The notes under the pieces are model-generated. The model had not been told where the DNA came from, did not search any database, and saw only the letters and a list, made by a program, of their open reading frames with translations. A stretch of DNA of 64,000 nt from Myxococcales bacterium (GTDB lineage: Bacteria > Myxococcota_A > Polyangia > Polyangiales > Polyangiaceae): contig JAJZQG010000001.1 in NCBI GenBank assembly GCA_021847645.1, forward strand, positions 1 to 64,000, in the 5' to 3' direction. This document shows, in pieces, positions 1-9,842 of this stretch; position 1 is the first letter of the stretch, and each line of letters starts with the position of its first letter. The translations under genes and the position numbers were made by a program.

Positions 1-82
1 AGTTTCGTCAAGGCAGAACTCGAACGGCATTCGGTCTTGGCGATGCCCTGCCTGACCGCGGGGGCAGCGACCAACGGGAGCG

Positions 83-100
83 TGGGGGCGACAGCCCCCA
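83..100 (-). terminator. Hairpin downstream of the lipoprotein gene
   Basis: A perfect 7-bp inverted repeat, TGGGGGC-GACA-GCCCCCA, lies about 24 nt beyond the stop codon of the minus-strand lipoprotein gene. There is no clear T tract, so it could be a factor-assisted terminator or an RNA 3'-end stabiliser. The first 120 bases of the window otherwise hold nothing I can assign. Confidence 0.4.
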
Positions 101-123
101 ACTTGGGCCGGGGCCCTGCCCCG

Positions 124-1704
124 CTAGGGTTGCGAAGAGGCCGAGACCGTGCCTTTCAAATCGACGGACTTGGTGTCCGACGAGTAGGTGCCTGCCCATG
201 CGCCGTCGATGGCGGCGACCGTCGCGTCGGGCGCAACGTCCGCCGCGGCCGAGACCGTGAACACCAGGGATGCGGCCTGCAGCTGATCGGCCGAAGCGTT
301 TCGGCCGAGCGCCCACAAGGCGGCCACGGCCGACTCGCACAGCGACTGCATGCAAGCAGCGTCGCAGGAAGAGGGCAGGGAAGCGATGGCCGTGAGTTGA
401 GCCGGCAAGCCAGCGCACTGGAAGCCGGACGCGAGGGCCTCGCGGCCGTTGGTGGCGGGTGGGGCGAGATGCCGGGCGCCTTCATCGGCTGCGCTCGCGA
501 CGAGCTGGCTCGGGAACCACATGAGGTTGCCCCCGAGCTGCACGGTGTCCTTGGGCGCCGCGACCAGCGAGACCAGCGTCTCGGCGGGAACCCCGACCTC
601 GCCGGCATCCAGGCCGCCGAGCCGCGAGAGCGTCAGAATCGCGTGTCCTTCCCCGGCCCCCTGCGCCGCCAATCGGCCGTCGACCAGCTCGCCGGCCCAC
701 AATTTCGCCAGTCCCTTCTCGACCCAATGCGACAGCTGTTCGCGCAGATCCACGCCGCTGGCGTCGAGCATCGCTCCGGCGAGTTGGTCCCAATCGCCCG
801 CCGAGCGCGCCGACGCCATGTCGGCAGGATCCGGCGCCAACGCCTCCATCTCGTCCAACAAGGTCGACGCCATGCTCTTGTCGGACGGCAGCAGCGCCTC
901 GACGAAATGCGCGCTGTCGCCGTCGATCGCAGCGCGCAGCGCGGTCATGTCGGTGCTGAGCGCCATGCGGTACGCGACGTTGGTCGACTCGATGTCGATG
1001 GGCGTGTCCGCGACGAGCACGGTGACCGCGCGCTCCTCCGCCGCGGCAAGATCCTTGACGTCGCTGCAACCGGAGACGGACTTGCCCGCTCGCAGCGTGA
1101 CCGCCACGGTCGGGCCGACCGGCAGCCCTTCCAGTTTCACCGCGCTGCCGTCCGGCGCTTGCGCCACGATGGGACCATCGGCGGGCGGATTGCCCGTCAG
1201 CGAAGCGCACGTCGTCCTTGCCAACGCGGACGCCGTCCAAAGCGGTGTCGCGCGGTGTCCCGTGTAGCCTTGCGGACGCACCAGCACGGTCGCAAAGCCG
1301 TCGGCGCTGACCGACACGGCCACCTCGTCGAAGGGGCCGTCGTCAGCCGTCGCGCGGATGCGAAACGTGGTGGCGGACAGCGCCGCAGTGAGCCGCACGA
1401 CCGCGCGGCCCGACGGATCGGTGGCGACCTGGTCCGCGTTGAGCGACGCATCGAGCGACGTTCCCAGCAGCGCAAAGCGAACGTTGTGCGTGCCTGCGGG
1501 CTCGACCGTGACGCCCAGCTCGCGCGTCTCGCCCGGCAGCAGGGTCAGCGTCCCGCTCTCGTCGAACGTGACAGACGTCGCGGAACCTGCTTCGCCCGCG
1601 TCGGGGGCCGAAGCGTCCGTGGGCGTTTGCTGCACCGATCCATTCGTGGATTCACACGCAGCCAGCAGCAGTGCCAGCACGATCGACGCCTGCGACCAGC
1701 GCAT
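124..1704 (-). CDS. Large secreted lipoprotein, function unknown
   Basis: A predicted 526-residue exported lipoprotein. The start at 1704 was chosen because it opens directly on a signal peptide (MRWSQASIVLALLLAACES) whose LLAAC lipobox is textbook; the longer reading frame upstream only adds low-complexity residues. After the cysteine comes a short Asp/Ala/Thr-rich linker, then a region that reads like beta-rich repeats and a helical C-terminal half with several cysteines. I recognise no catalytic family. It is divergent from the sigma-54 regulator, with 161 bp between them. Probably outer-membrane or periplasmic; role not predictable from sequence. Confidence 0.8.
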   Translation of the reverse strand: MRWSQASIVLALLLAACESTNGSVQQTPTDASAPDAGEAGSATSVTFDESGTLTLLPGETRELGVTVEPAGTHNVRFALLGTSLDASLNADQVATDPSGRAVVRLTAALSATTFRIRATADDGPFDEVAVSVSADGFATVLVRPQGYTGHRATPLWTASALARTTCASLTGNPPADGPIVAQAPDGSAVKLEGLPVGPTVAVTLRAGKSVSGCSDVKDLAAAEERAVTVLVADTPIDIESTNVAYRMALSTDMTALRAAIDGDSAHFVEALLPSDKSMASTLLDEMEALAPDPADMASARSAGDWDQLAGAMLDASGVDLREQLSHWVEKGLAKLWAGELVDGRLAAQGAGEGHAILTLSRLGGLDAGEVGVPAETLVSLVAAPKDTVQLGGNLMWFPSQLVASAADEGARHLAPPATNGREALASGFQCAGLPAQLTAIASLPSSCDAACMQSLCESAVAALWALGRNASADQLQAASLVFTVSAAADVAPDATVAAIDGAWAGTYSSDTKSVDLKGTVSASSQP

Positions 1705-1865
1705 GTCCGCATCATAGCGCGTCGCGCCGGGCGCGCGACCCTTGTCCCGCGACGGCTCGGGAGGGCTGCTCCGGTGCTGCTTCCACGGCGCGAGGCGAGC
1801 CGCTCGTTCCCACAATTCGCCGCCCTTGTCGTTCCTCCGCCCTGTCTCGTGGTAGAACTACGACC

Positions 1866-3335
<1,470 letters not shown>

Positions 3336-3465
3336 CGGAAAGCGTCACCGGGAGGCCGGCACCGGACGAAAATTGTCACCTGCGATGAGGACGTCATGAC
3401 GAACCAGAGCTATCGAACGCGGTTTCTTGCGAGGAATGCGGGTGGCGGCTATGCTGAGGTCCGAA

Positions 3466-3481
3466 CGGCACGAAGCGTGCT
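3466..3481 (+). promoter_or_regulatory. Sigma-54 (-24/-12)-like element before the first pilin
   Basis: The sequence CGGCACGAAGCGTGCT fits the sigma-54 consensus TGGCACGNNNNTTGCW with two mismatches, and keeps the required GG-N10-GC spacing (GG at 3467-3468, GC at 3479-3480). It lies between the sigma-54 activator gene and the pilin gene. Transcription would begin near 3491, only a few bases before the pilin ATG at 3498 and after the only Shine-Dalgarno-like GAGG (3486-3489), which weakens the call. Confidence 0.4.
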
Positions 3482-3497
3482 AGACGAGGCTTGTCCC

Positions 3498-4079
3498 ATG
3501 ACCCACTCGACCTTTCCTGCACAGCGTGTCCGCGGCCCGGTCCGTGGGTTCACGCTCGCGGAGCTGATGGCGGTGGTGGCGATCATGGGCATCCTCGCCA
3601 CGTTGGCGGCCCTGGGCTACCGGAAGTACATCAACTCGGCGAAGTCGTCGGAAGCGCCGCAGATGATCAACGCGATCAAGGCCGCAGAGGAGGCGTACCG
3701 GGCCGAGACGCTGTCGTATCTCAACGTGTCGACAAGCCTGACGACTGACTATTATCCCGCGGCATCCCCCGCAGCGGCGGCCAAGATTCAGTGGGGCGGG
3801 GGTGCATCGGAGACGGCGAAACGTTGGCGAATTCTCAACGTGACAGTTCCGGGCCCCGTGTATTTCGTGTATGCGGCGGTGGCGGGCGGGCCTGGGCAGG
3901 CGTTGCCACAGGCCGACACCGACTTGACCGGTTATCCGACGTTCGCCACTCCCGTGGAGCCCTGGTATCTCATCCAGGCCAAGGGCGACCTCGACGGTAG
4001 TGGGCCTTCGGGAGCCTACACCGTCTGCCTGGGAAGCTCCTATACGACGGACATCTACTGTGAGGGAAATGGGCAATAG
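3498..4079 (+). CDS. Type IV pilin-like protein
   Basis: A 193-residue prepilin. The ATG at 3498 gives a 17-residue positively charged leader ending in RG, then the prepilin peptidase site and N-methylation segment FTLAELMAVVAIMGIL with the conserved Glu at +5. A longer reading frame upstream was discarded because it would bury this leader. The C-terminal part contains GDLDGSG and two cysteines close to the end that could form the pilin disulfide loop. The gene is followed 141 bp later by a second pilin. The parallel lengths suggest either a major/minor pilin pair or a pseudopilin plus a pilin; which is major cannot be decided here. Confidence 0.88.
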   Translation: MTHSTFPAQRVRGPVRGFTLAELMAVVAIMGILATLAALGYRKYINSAKSSEAPQMINAIKAAEEAYRAETLSYLNVSTSLTTDYYPAASPAAAAKIQWGGGASETAKRWRILNVTVPGPVYFVYAAVAGGPGQALPQADTDLTGYPTFATPVEPWYLIQAKGDLDGSGPSGAYTVCLGSSYTTDIYCEGNGQ

Positions 4080-4101
4080 TCCGACTGGCTTCTGACAGGA
4101 A

Positions 4102-4119
4102 CTCGCGCGCGGGCGCGAG
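4102..4119 (+). promoter_or_regulatory. Intercistronic hairpin between the pilin genes
   Basis: A perfect 7-bp stem, CTCGCGC-GCGG-GCGCGAG, lies 22 nt after the first pilin stop codon. No T tract follows, so it is more likely to uncouple or stabilise the two messages than to be a strong intrinsic terminator. This is inference from the inverted repeat only. Confidence 0.35.
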
Positions 4120-4220
4120 GGACAGGTTCGAGAATCCGGAACGACAGTCAATCAGCCGACCGCAGCGCCGGCAAGGCTGAGAGAGTTCCAAATGGGCACG
4201 GAGCCCAAGGAGGAGTTTGC

Positions 4221-4799
4221 ATGCGTACGTTCAAGAGAATCAGCAAGCGTGGCTTTACCCTGGTCGAGTTGATGATCGTCGTTGCGATCATCGGCATTCT
4301 CGCCGCCCTGGCGATCTACGGCGTGCGCAAGTACCTCCTGAACGCCAAGACGGCCGAGGCCAAGGAAGGCATCGGGCGCATGGCGAAGGACGCGGCGTCG
4401 GCGTATGACAGCGAGCAGATGAATGGCGCTGTTCTCACCATCGGAACGAGCACGGGCGTCGGGCACCACCTGTGCCCGAGCACGACGTCTGTTCCTGCGC
4501 AACAAGCGGACATACAGGGCAAGAAGTACCAGTCGAATCCGACCGAGTGGGCGGGGTCCTCGGGGTGGGAGTGTCTCAACTTCTCGATGCGCGACCCGCA
4601 ATACTACATGTACCAGTACATTGCGTCTGCCACGACAGGAGCGCCGGGCGACACGTTCACCGCGCAGGCCAACGGCGATTTGAACGGTGATCAAACCCTG
4701 TCGACGTTCCAATTGGATGGCAAGATCCAGGGCAGCACGGGCAGCGGAATTGTAGTGACCATCGCCCCCACCTACGTCGCCACCAACCCCGAAGAGTAA
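4221..4799 (+). CDS. Type IV pilin, probable PilA-like subunit
   Basis: A 192-residue prepilin preceded by the strongest Shine-Dalgarno seen here (AAGGAGGAG at 4207-4215, 5 nt before the ATG), which suggests high expression. An 11-residue basic leader ends in RG, then FTLVELMIVVAIIGILAAL with Glu at +5, the canonical hydrophobic spine. The globular part carries two cysteines and, near the C-terminus, GDLNGD, a motif shared with the first pilin and the pilin-like protein at 34.5 kb. It follows the first pilin on the same strand. The good ribosome site and near-perfect class III-like N-terminus make this the better candidate for the major pilin. Confidence 0.92.
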   Translation: MRTFKRISKRGFTLVELMIVVAIIGILAALAIYGVRKYLLNAKTAEAKEGIGRMAKDAASAYDSEQMNGAVLTIGTSTGVGHHLCPSTTSVPAQQADIQGKKYQSNPTEWAGSSGWECLNFSMRDPQYYMYQYIASATTGAPGDTFTAQANGDLNGDQTLSTFQLDGKIQGSTGSGIVVTIAPTYVATNPEE

Positions 4800-4833
4800 T
4801 GGGCCGCAGTGGCTTGCGCGCGGTTTGACTCCA

Positions 4834-4856
4834 GGGAGTGACACCGTCAGACTCCC
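4834..4856 (+). terminator. Probable terminator after the pilin genes
   Basis: GGGAG-TGAC-ACC-GTCA-GA-CTCCC forms a nine-pair stem with a 3-nt loop and a 2-nt bulge, 35 nt beyond the pilin stop codon. It lies between the plus-strand pilins and the convergent membrane-protein gene ending at 4950. There is no long T run. Confidence 0.45.
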
Positions 4857-4949
4857 GGTCCCCTACAACCCTCGCTCCGCCCACCTTCCGCTGACCAGAA
4901 CCGCCCGCGTGTTGTGGGCGACCCCGACGACGCATCTTGCGTTCGTCGA

Positions 4950-6431
4950 TCAGTCCCCCGCGCGATGGGGCTCGCGCAGGTAGACGACCGCGATACGATC
5001 TTGGTGAACCAACTGCCAGCCCGGCTCGGTCCGCAGTCGGAGATCCAGCGGAGCCCCCCGCTCCCAAAGAACGATGCCCGCCTCGTACGTATCCAGGAGT
5101 TCGTCGCTGTCCGGCGCACCAGCCCAGAGGGATTGCGCGTCCGAGTTGGTCCCGTTGCCGAACAAGACGACGTGATCCCGGCCGTCGATGAAATACTTGG
5201 GATGTCCCATCCAGGCGTATGCCAGATAGCCTCCCCAATGCAGAGGGTTGACGATTCGGTTCGGCCAAGCTCCCGCGTGCGCCCGCACTTGCTCGGCATC
5301 GTGGGCGACCTCAGCCGCAGCCGCCGGTACGTCCCGCAATGGGTCCTTCCTTTCGCGAAGCCAGCTTGCCGCTATCGCCGCGGTGAGCAGGGCGAACGTC
5401 GAGAGGCCCGCGGCAGCCAAACGCTTCTCGGACAGTCGGCCCGCCCGCCGGGCAAGGCGTGAGTCCATCGAATCGAGCATCGGCGCAAAGACTCCGATCT
5501 CCACCGCGATCAACTGCGGCGCATAGCGCCGGGCGAGGCACGCTGCCACGACCCAGCATGCCACGAACGTCTGCTCGGCACGGCGCGCTCGCGATGGGCC
5601 CCAACGCCCTCGGGCGATCATGAGCAAGAGTCCGATCATCGGCGGGATCAGCCATCCGACGTCGTGGAACGGTGGGGATCTGAAGAGATCGTATGACTGT
5701 GTGCTCGTCGCCATGGCCGTTCCCAGCGCGTGGCGCACGTAGGCGGGGCCATAGGGATTGACCATCATTCCCGCGAGGGCCCAGCCAGAGGCGGCGGCGA
5801 AAGGGCGCAACCTGGGGCGGTTCTCGGCAGAGTCGAGAAGCAGCAGCAGGCTCGACGCAAGGGGAAGCAGCGCCATGAGCAAGAAGGAAGGGTGGAGATT
5901 CACCCACAACGCCGAACCCGCCACGATCCATGCGGGGTGTACGCGTTTTCCGTCTCGGAGTCGTGCAAGAAGGCCCAGAAGCAATACGAAGGCGAGGTCC
6001 CCGAAGAGCTGGCCCCGGACGCTGACGTCCTCTGCGTCGCACTGAATCACGTAGAGCGCCGGCGGCAGCAGCACGAGCCGAGGGAGCAGGCGCCTTGAGG
6101 ACCCCAGCCACAGGATGCCGACGGCCAGCGTCTCGAGGATGGAGCCGACCACCATCAGCGCGCTCAAGCCAAGGGAGGACGCGATGGCGGCCAAAATGAT
6201 GCACGTTCCCGGACTGACGACGAGCCACCGGCCGGGCGTCGACGCGAAGGAAAATGGATCGTGTTGGGGCAGTGCGCGGTGCGCGAGCATCCACCTTCCA
6301 GTCGCTATGCCCCAGAAGCCATCGCCCAGAATTGCCATCTGGTGCCAGGCAAGCCCCGCGATGGCAAGAATGCCCGCACCGATGCAGAGCCATTCTGCGA
6401 ACCGAACCGTCGGCGTTGCGTTCGCGCTCAC
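4950..6431 (-). CDS. GT-C-like polytopic membrane protein
   Basis: About 493 residues with roughly ten hydrophobic segments. I chose the GTG at 6431 because it overlaps the stop codon of the upstream gene as GTGA; the longer frame adds 150 Arg/Pro-rich residues that lie inside that neighbour. The N-terminal third holds GRWMLAHRALPQHDPFSF, resembling the first extracytoplasmic loop of GT-C-fold glycosyltransferases, and the C-terminal part has GGYLAYAWMGHPKYFIDGRD. The protein at 7506 shows the same two landmarks, so the two are paralogues. Likely acts at the inner membrane on lipid-linked sugars, but no substrate can be read from sequence. Translationally coupled to the gene before it. Confidence 0.7.
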   Translation of the reverse strand: MSANATPTVRFAEWLCIGAGILAIAGLAWHQMAILGDGFWGIATGRWMLAHRALPQHDPFSFASTPGRWLVVSPGTCIILAAIASSLGLSALMVVGSILETLAVGILWLGSSRRLLPRLVLLPPALYVIQCDAEDVSVRGQLFGDLAFVLLLGLLARLRDGKRVHPAWIVAGSALWVNLHPSFLLMALLPLASSLLLLLDSAENRPRLRPFAAASGWALAGMMVNPYGPAYVRHALGTAMATSTQSYDLFRSPPFHDVGWLIPPMIGLLLMIARGRWGPSRARRAEQTFVACWVVAACLARRYAPQLIAVEIGVFAPMLDSMDSRLARRAGRLSEKRLAAAGLSTFALLTAAIAASWLRERKDPLRDVPAAAAEVAHDAEQVRAHAGAWPNRIVNPLHWGGYLAYAWMGHPKYFIDGRDHVVLFGNGTNSDAQSLWAGAPDSDELLDTYEAGIVLWERGAPLDLRLRTEPGWQLVHQDRIAVVYLREPHRAGD

Positions 6432-7282
6432 CGCCGCCCCCAACGGCTCAACCGGTCTTCCGCTTGGCGCCGCACTTGGTCGGATGCCGGGTGAGCGATC
6501 ACCTTTTCGAGGACGCGGCGTGCCCGGTCTTCGTGGCCGAGTTCCCACACCAGGTCGGCCAACGTCAAGTACCCTTCGCCCGGAACCGGCTCTTGTCTGG
6601 CCCACGCCAACGCTGCGGCGCGGGCGCGAAACAGATTCCCGCGTTCGCGCCAATACTGAACCAGCGCGGGCGGGCTGTCCGGCGTGGAACGTGCGGGAGA
6701 CGCCGACCAGTGCGGCGCGAGCCCGACCAGAGCTGTCGCGAGCAGAAACGCTGCGCCCCACCGCGATGGCCCCCGCACCCGCGGGACGCTTTGGCGGCTT
6801 ACTACCAAGATCGTCGCCAACAGCATCACCAACCACAAGCCTTGGGCGAACAGAGAGCCGACCATGACCAAGGCGAGGCACGAGAGGGCCGCCGCGCGGC
6901 CTTGCGTGAGTGGCTTGGGCTCGAGCAGCGCGAAAAGAAACAGACCCACGCGCAACAACAGCAGCGGCATCTGCCCCGGAGCTTGGGCGACGAACGGGGC
7001 GAGCGCTTGACGGAGATCAATCGCGTCCGCACCGCTGCGCGCGAACGCCAGGCTGGGCAGCAGAACGAGTGCTAGGTCCGCGAGACGATTGGACCGTCGG
7101 AGAAACAGCGCGCTGGTCAAGCCAGCCAGACCAACACCCGCTGCAATCGTCAGGCGTCCCTGGCTCCACATCGCGCGCGCAACCAAGGTCATGCAGATCA
7201 AGGAGCCGGCGACGTTGGCCCAGTCCGGCGAACGTGCCTCAAACCATCGGACCCATCGAGCATCTTCAACTTCTCGACTCAT
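6428..7282 (-). CDS. Membrane protein with C-terminal helical repeat, unknown
   Basis: About 284 residues from the ATG at 7282 (MSREVEDARW). The first two thirds are five or six hydrophobic segments; the last 80 residues are soluble and helical, resembling one or two TPR-like units (YLTLADLVWELGHEDRARRVLE). Its stop overlaps the start of the GT-C-like gene downstream (GTGA), so the two are made together. No catalytic motif is visible; it may be an accessory subunit to its partner. No Shine-Dalgarno is obvious and the start is the least certain part. Confidence 0.6.
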   Translation of the reverse strand: MSREVEDARWVRWFEARSPDWANVAGSLICMTLVARAMWSQGRLTIAAGVGLAGLTSALFLRRSNRLADLALVLLPSLAFARSGADAIDLRQALAPFVAQAPGQMPLLLLRVGLFLFALLEPKPLTQGRAAALSCLALVMVGSLFAQGLWLVMLLATILVVSRQSVPRVRGPSRWGAAFLLATALVGLAPHWSASPARSTPDSPPALVQYWRERGNLFRARAAALAWARQEPVPGEGYLTLADLVWELGHEDRARRVLEKVIAHPASDQVRRQAEDRLSRWGRR

Positions 7283-7505
7283 CCGGGGGATAGCGTACCC
7301 GCTGCTCCGGGCGCTGCCAAGCACGGTGCCCCCGGCTCGGTGCCCGTAGGTGACCGAAGGGCTGTCTGGCCACCGTTCGGCGTGCCGATTGATCGCGCGT
7401 CCCGTTTCCGTGCAGGATCCGAAGGGACGCCGGGGCGCCTCTACGCCGAACGGTCGAATCCGGCGCCGCAAGGTGTCACGCTCGATATGCTAGGCTCGCT
7501 CGTGC

Positions 7506-9476
7506 ATGGATTCTCAGGACCCGCCGATCCACCGCACGGACCACGCCCGCGGCTCGCAGCCTGCCCAACCCGTCGTTCCGACCCCCGCCTCCTGGGCGAC
7601 GGTGGCCCCAGCGTACCTGACACTTGTCACCATGGGCATTCTCGCGGGATTCGTCCGCGACTTCTCCGGCGACTTTCATTGGCATGTCGTCCTGGGGTCC
7701 TGGACGTTGGACCACCGCGAGTTCCCGCGGAGCGATACGTTCTCATTCACCTTTCTCGGCCACCGCCAGTACCTCGATAGTTGGCTTGGCGACGTGCTCC
7801 TTGCGGCCGCGTATCGGGCAGACGGCTACGTCGGCTGCTATTTCCTGCGAGGCGCTGCCATCGCCGCGACTCTAGTCTTGCTCGCCCGGGAAATGGTTCG
7901 GAGCGGTGTTCGCATCTGGACCGCCGCCGTCATCCTTGCGGCCATTCTCGGCGAGTTGCTCTTCCGCCTCTATCTTCGTCCCGAAACGCTATCCTTTGCC
8001 CTCCTTGCCGCGCTGCTTGTCGTGCTTGGGGAACACGAGCGTCGGCCCCGTTGGCGTTGGGTCGCCGCCGTCTTCCCGCTTATTGCACTGTGGGCCAACC
8101 TCCACGGCTCGGTTCTGATTGGCCTGCTCGTCGTCGGGTTCTACGCGCTGGAGCGGTTCGCGCGTGCTGTGCTGACGAGGCCGGTGAGCCGCACTCAGTT
8201 GCTCCCGTCTTTGGCTCTGCCGGCTGTCGCCTTTCTGGCTTCACTTGCCAACCCCGAGGGAATTCGCGAGCCGCTCATGTTCTTGTTCGTCCGCGGCGAC
8301 GACCCGACCTTTGGCGCTGGTGTTGAGTGGAGACCGTTCGAATGGGCCACGATGAGCGACCTGTTCCCGTTCCTGTCTGTGGCGATGCTGCTCGTCATTC
8401 TCGCCGCGGGCCGGCGGGTTTCGGTTTGGCGTCTCGCTCTCGTGGCTTCCCTCGCGTTCGTCACCCTCCGGCACGGGCGCTTCATCAAGGCAACGTTGCT
8501 GTGCGCTGCCCCATTGGTCGCGATCGGTGCCGCTGCCCTGCGACATCGGCTGCTCGACTCCCGTGCTCTGCAGTTCCAGCGGTGGGTCGGCCGAGGCGCT
8601 GTAGGCGCGGTGGCGCTCGCCGCGTCGTTCCTGCTGCTCGGCGACCGGCGTCTGCTGCGCGAGGTCGGGACGGGGCTCGATCCCGGTGCATACCCCGAAC
8701 AGGCTTGCCGTTTCGCGCGCGAATGGCCGCTCGGGGGGCGCATGCTCAACTCATTCGACTTCGGTAGCTACCTACTCTTCTGCCTGCCCGACCATCCGGT
8801 CTTCATCGACCAGCGCGCAGCCATCCTCTACACGCCGGAGTTTACGCGCGGCTACTATGCGCTCGCGCGCTCTCCGCAGACACTGCAGGACGAAACCAGC
8901 CGCTGGGGGATCTCCTGGGGCTTCATGGCCTACGATCCGATCGCGTTCGTCATGGCCGCGTCTCCCGCTACCTGGAGATTGCTGTACTTCGACGACCTGG
9001 CGATGATCTACGTCCGGGCCGATGATCCGCGTGTCCAACCTGAGGCGCGGGCGTCGTTCCGCTATCTCAATCCGCTGCGATTGGTGTCACTTGTGAATGC
9101 TCCTGTGGCGGTGCTCGACGAGGCACGTAGTGAGTTGGCTGTTCAGCGATCCCGATGTCCGGACTGCTATCGTACCCACACCGTCGAGGCGGCGCTGGCC
9201 CTCGCTGCCCACGACGCCACAGGCTTCCAGGCGGCCATGCGTCCGATCGCCGATCAACAAACGCCCGAAGTGGTGTTTCTATTTGCGGTGGACGCTGCCC
9301 GTCGCGGGGACCTGGCGTCCGCCCGGCGCTACCTGTCCGCTGTTCCCGTCGTTGGCGTTGAACGAGCGTTCATAGGGACTCTGTCGTCTGCTCGGCCCGT
9401 TGACCGGACGGGTCGCACTCCGCAAGAGGAATCCGACACGGCTCCCGTTGCACCGGCTTCTTCGGCGCGTGAGTGA
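7506..9476 (+). CDS. GT-C-like polytopic membrane protein with soluble tail
   Basis: A 656-residue integral membrane protein. After a 30-residue Pro-rich N-terminus come about ten to twelve hydrophobic segments. The first large loop contains GSWTLDHREFPRSDTFSFTF, matching the loop of the protein at 4950-6431, and DHPVFIDQRAAILY corresponds to that protein's YFIDGRD segment. The last about 130 residues are soluble, with a CPDCY motif. These landmarks fit a GT-C-fold glycosyltransferase-like family; a donor or acceptor cannot be assigned. Divergent from 6428-7282 with 223 bp between, so that gap probably holds two promoters, although I could not place a convincing -35/-10 pair. Confidence 0.7.
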   Translation: MDSQDPPIHRTDHARGSQPAQPVVPTPASWATVAPAYLTLVTMGILAGFVRDFSGDFHWHVVLGSWTLDHREFPRSDTFSFTFLGHRQYLDSWLGDVLLAAAYRADGYVGCYFLRGAAIAATLVLLAREMVRSGVRIWTAAVILAAILGELLFRLYLRPETLSFALLAALLVVLGEHERRPRWRWVAAVFPLIALWANLHGSVLIGLLVVGFYALERFARAVLTRPVSRTQLLPSLALPAVAFLASLANPEGIREPLMFLFVRGDDPTFGAGVEWRPFEWATMSDLFPFLSVAMLLVILAAGRRVSVWRLALVASLAFVTLRHGRFIKATLLCAAPLVAIGAAALRHRLLDSRALQFQRWVGRGAVGAVALAASFLLLGDRRLLREVGTGLDPGAYPEQACRFAREWPLGGRMLNSFDFGSYLLFCLPDHPVFIDQRAAILYTPEFTRGYYALARSPQTLQDETSRWGISWGFMAYDPIAFVMAASPATWRLLYFDDLAMIYVRADDPRVQPEARASFRYLNPLRLVSLVNAPVAVLDEARSELAVQRSRCPDCYRTHTVEAALALAAHDATGFQAAMRPIADQQTPEVVFLFAVDAARRGDLASARRYLSAVPVVGVERAFIGTLSSARPVDRTGRTPQEESDTAPVAPASSARE

Positions 9477-9532
9477 GGGTAGATTGACGGTTGCATGCCG
9501 GGCGATTCTGGGACCTCTCGGCTGCAATCGTC

Positions 9533-9816
9533 TCACCCGGGGTCGTCGGTACTCGTTCGCAATTCGCGGCAGGTCGCGCAATCGGCGTCGGCTTGACGGG
9601 CCCGCGCCTGGCCCTTCGGCCGGAAGGTCTCGTGGCACGTCTGCGGTCGCGCGTGGATCTGGCAGACCCGCGCACTGTTTCGGAGAACGATCCGTTGCCG
9701 TGGATGTTGAACTTGCCACAACGCTCACATCCCGGTCGCGTCCCGCCCATGATGTCGAGGTTGCCCGCGCAGGACCGGCAGTTGTGGCCCGCATCGCCAT
9801 CGGGTTCGATGTACAC
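9533..9816 (-). pseudogene. Possible broken zinc-ribbon-like small gene
   Basis: In the 366-bp gap between two plus-strand membrane-protein genes, the minus strand reads, in one frame, GHNCRSCAGNLDIMGG then CERCGKFNIHGNG, and after a change of frame near 9680 reads ARVCQIHARPQTCHETFRPKG then DCATCREL, ending at 9533. Several paired cysteines in sequence look like a zinc-binding protein split by a frameshift. No good Shine-Dalgarno is seen; a GTG near 9816 is a possible start. The alternative is chance cysteine codons in GC-rich antisense DNA. Nothing else in 9477-9842 could be assigned. Confidence 0.25.
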
Positions 9817-9842
9817 TCCAGGCTCGTCGAGGAGTTGTCCCC

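Noticed and set aside
4080-4220. A second sigma-54 promoter before the second pilin
   Set aside because: I found no GG-N10-GC pair with reasonable flanking consensus in this gap.
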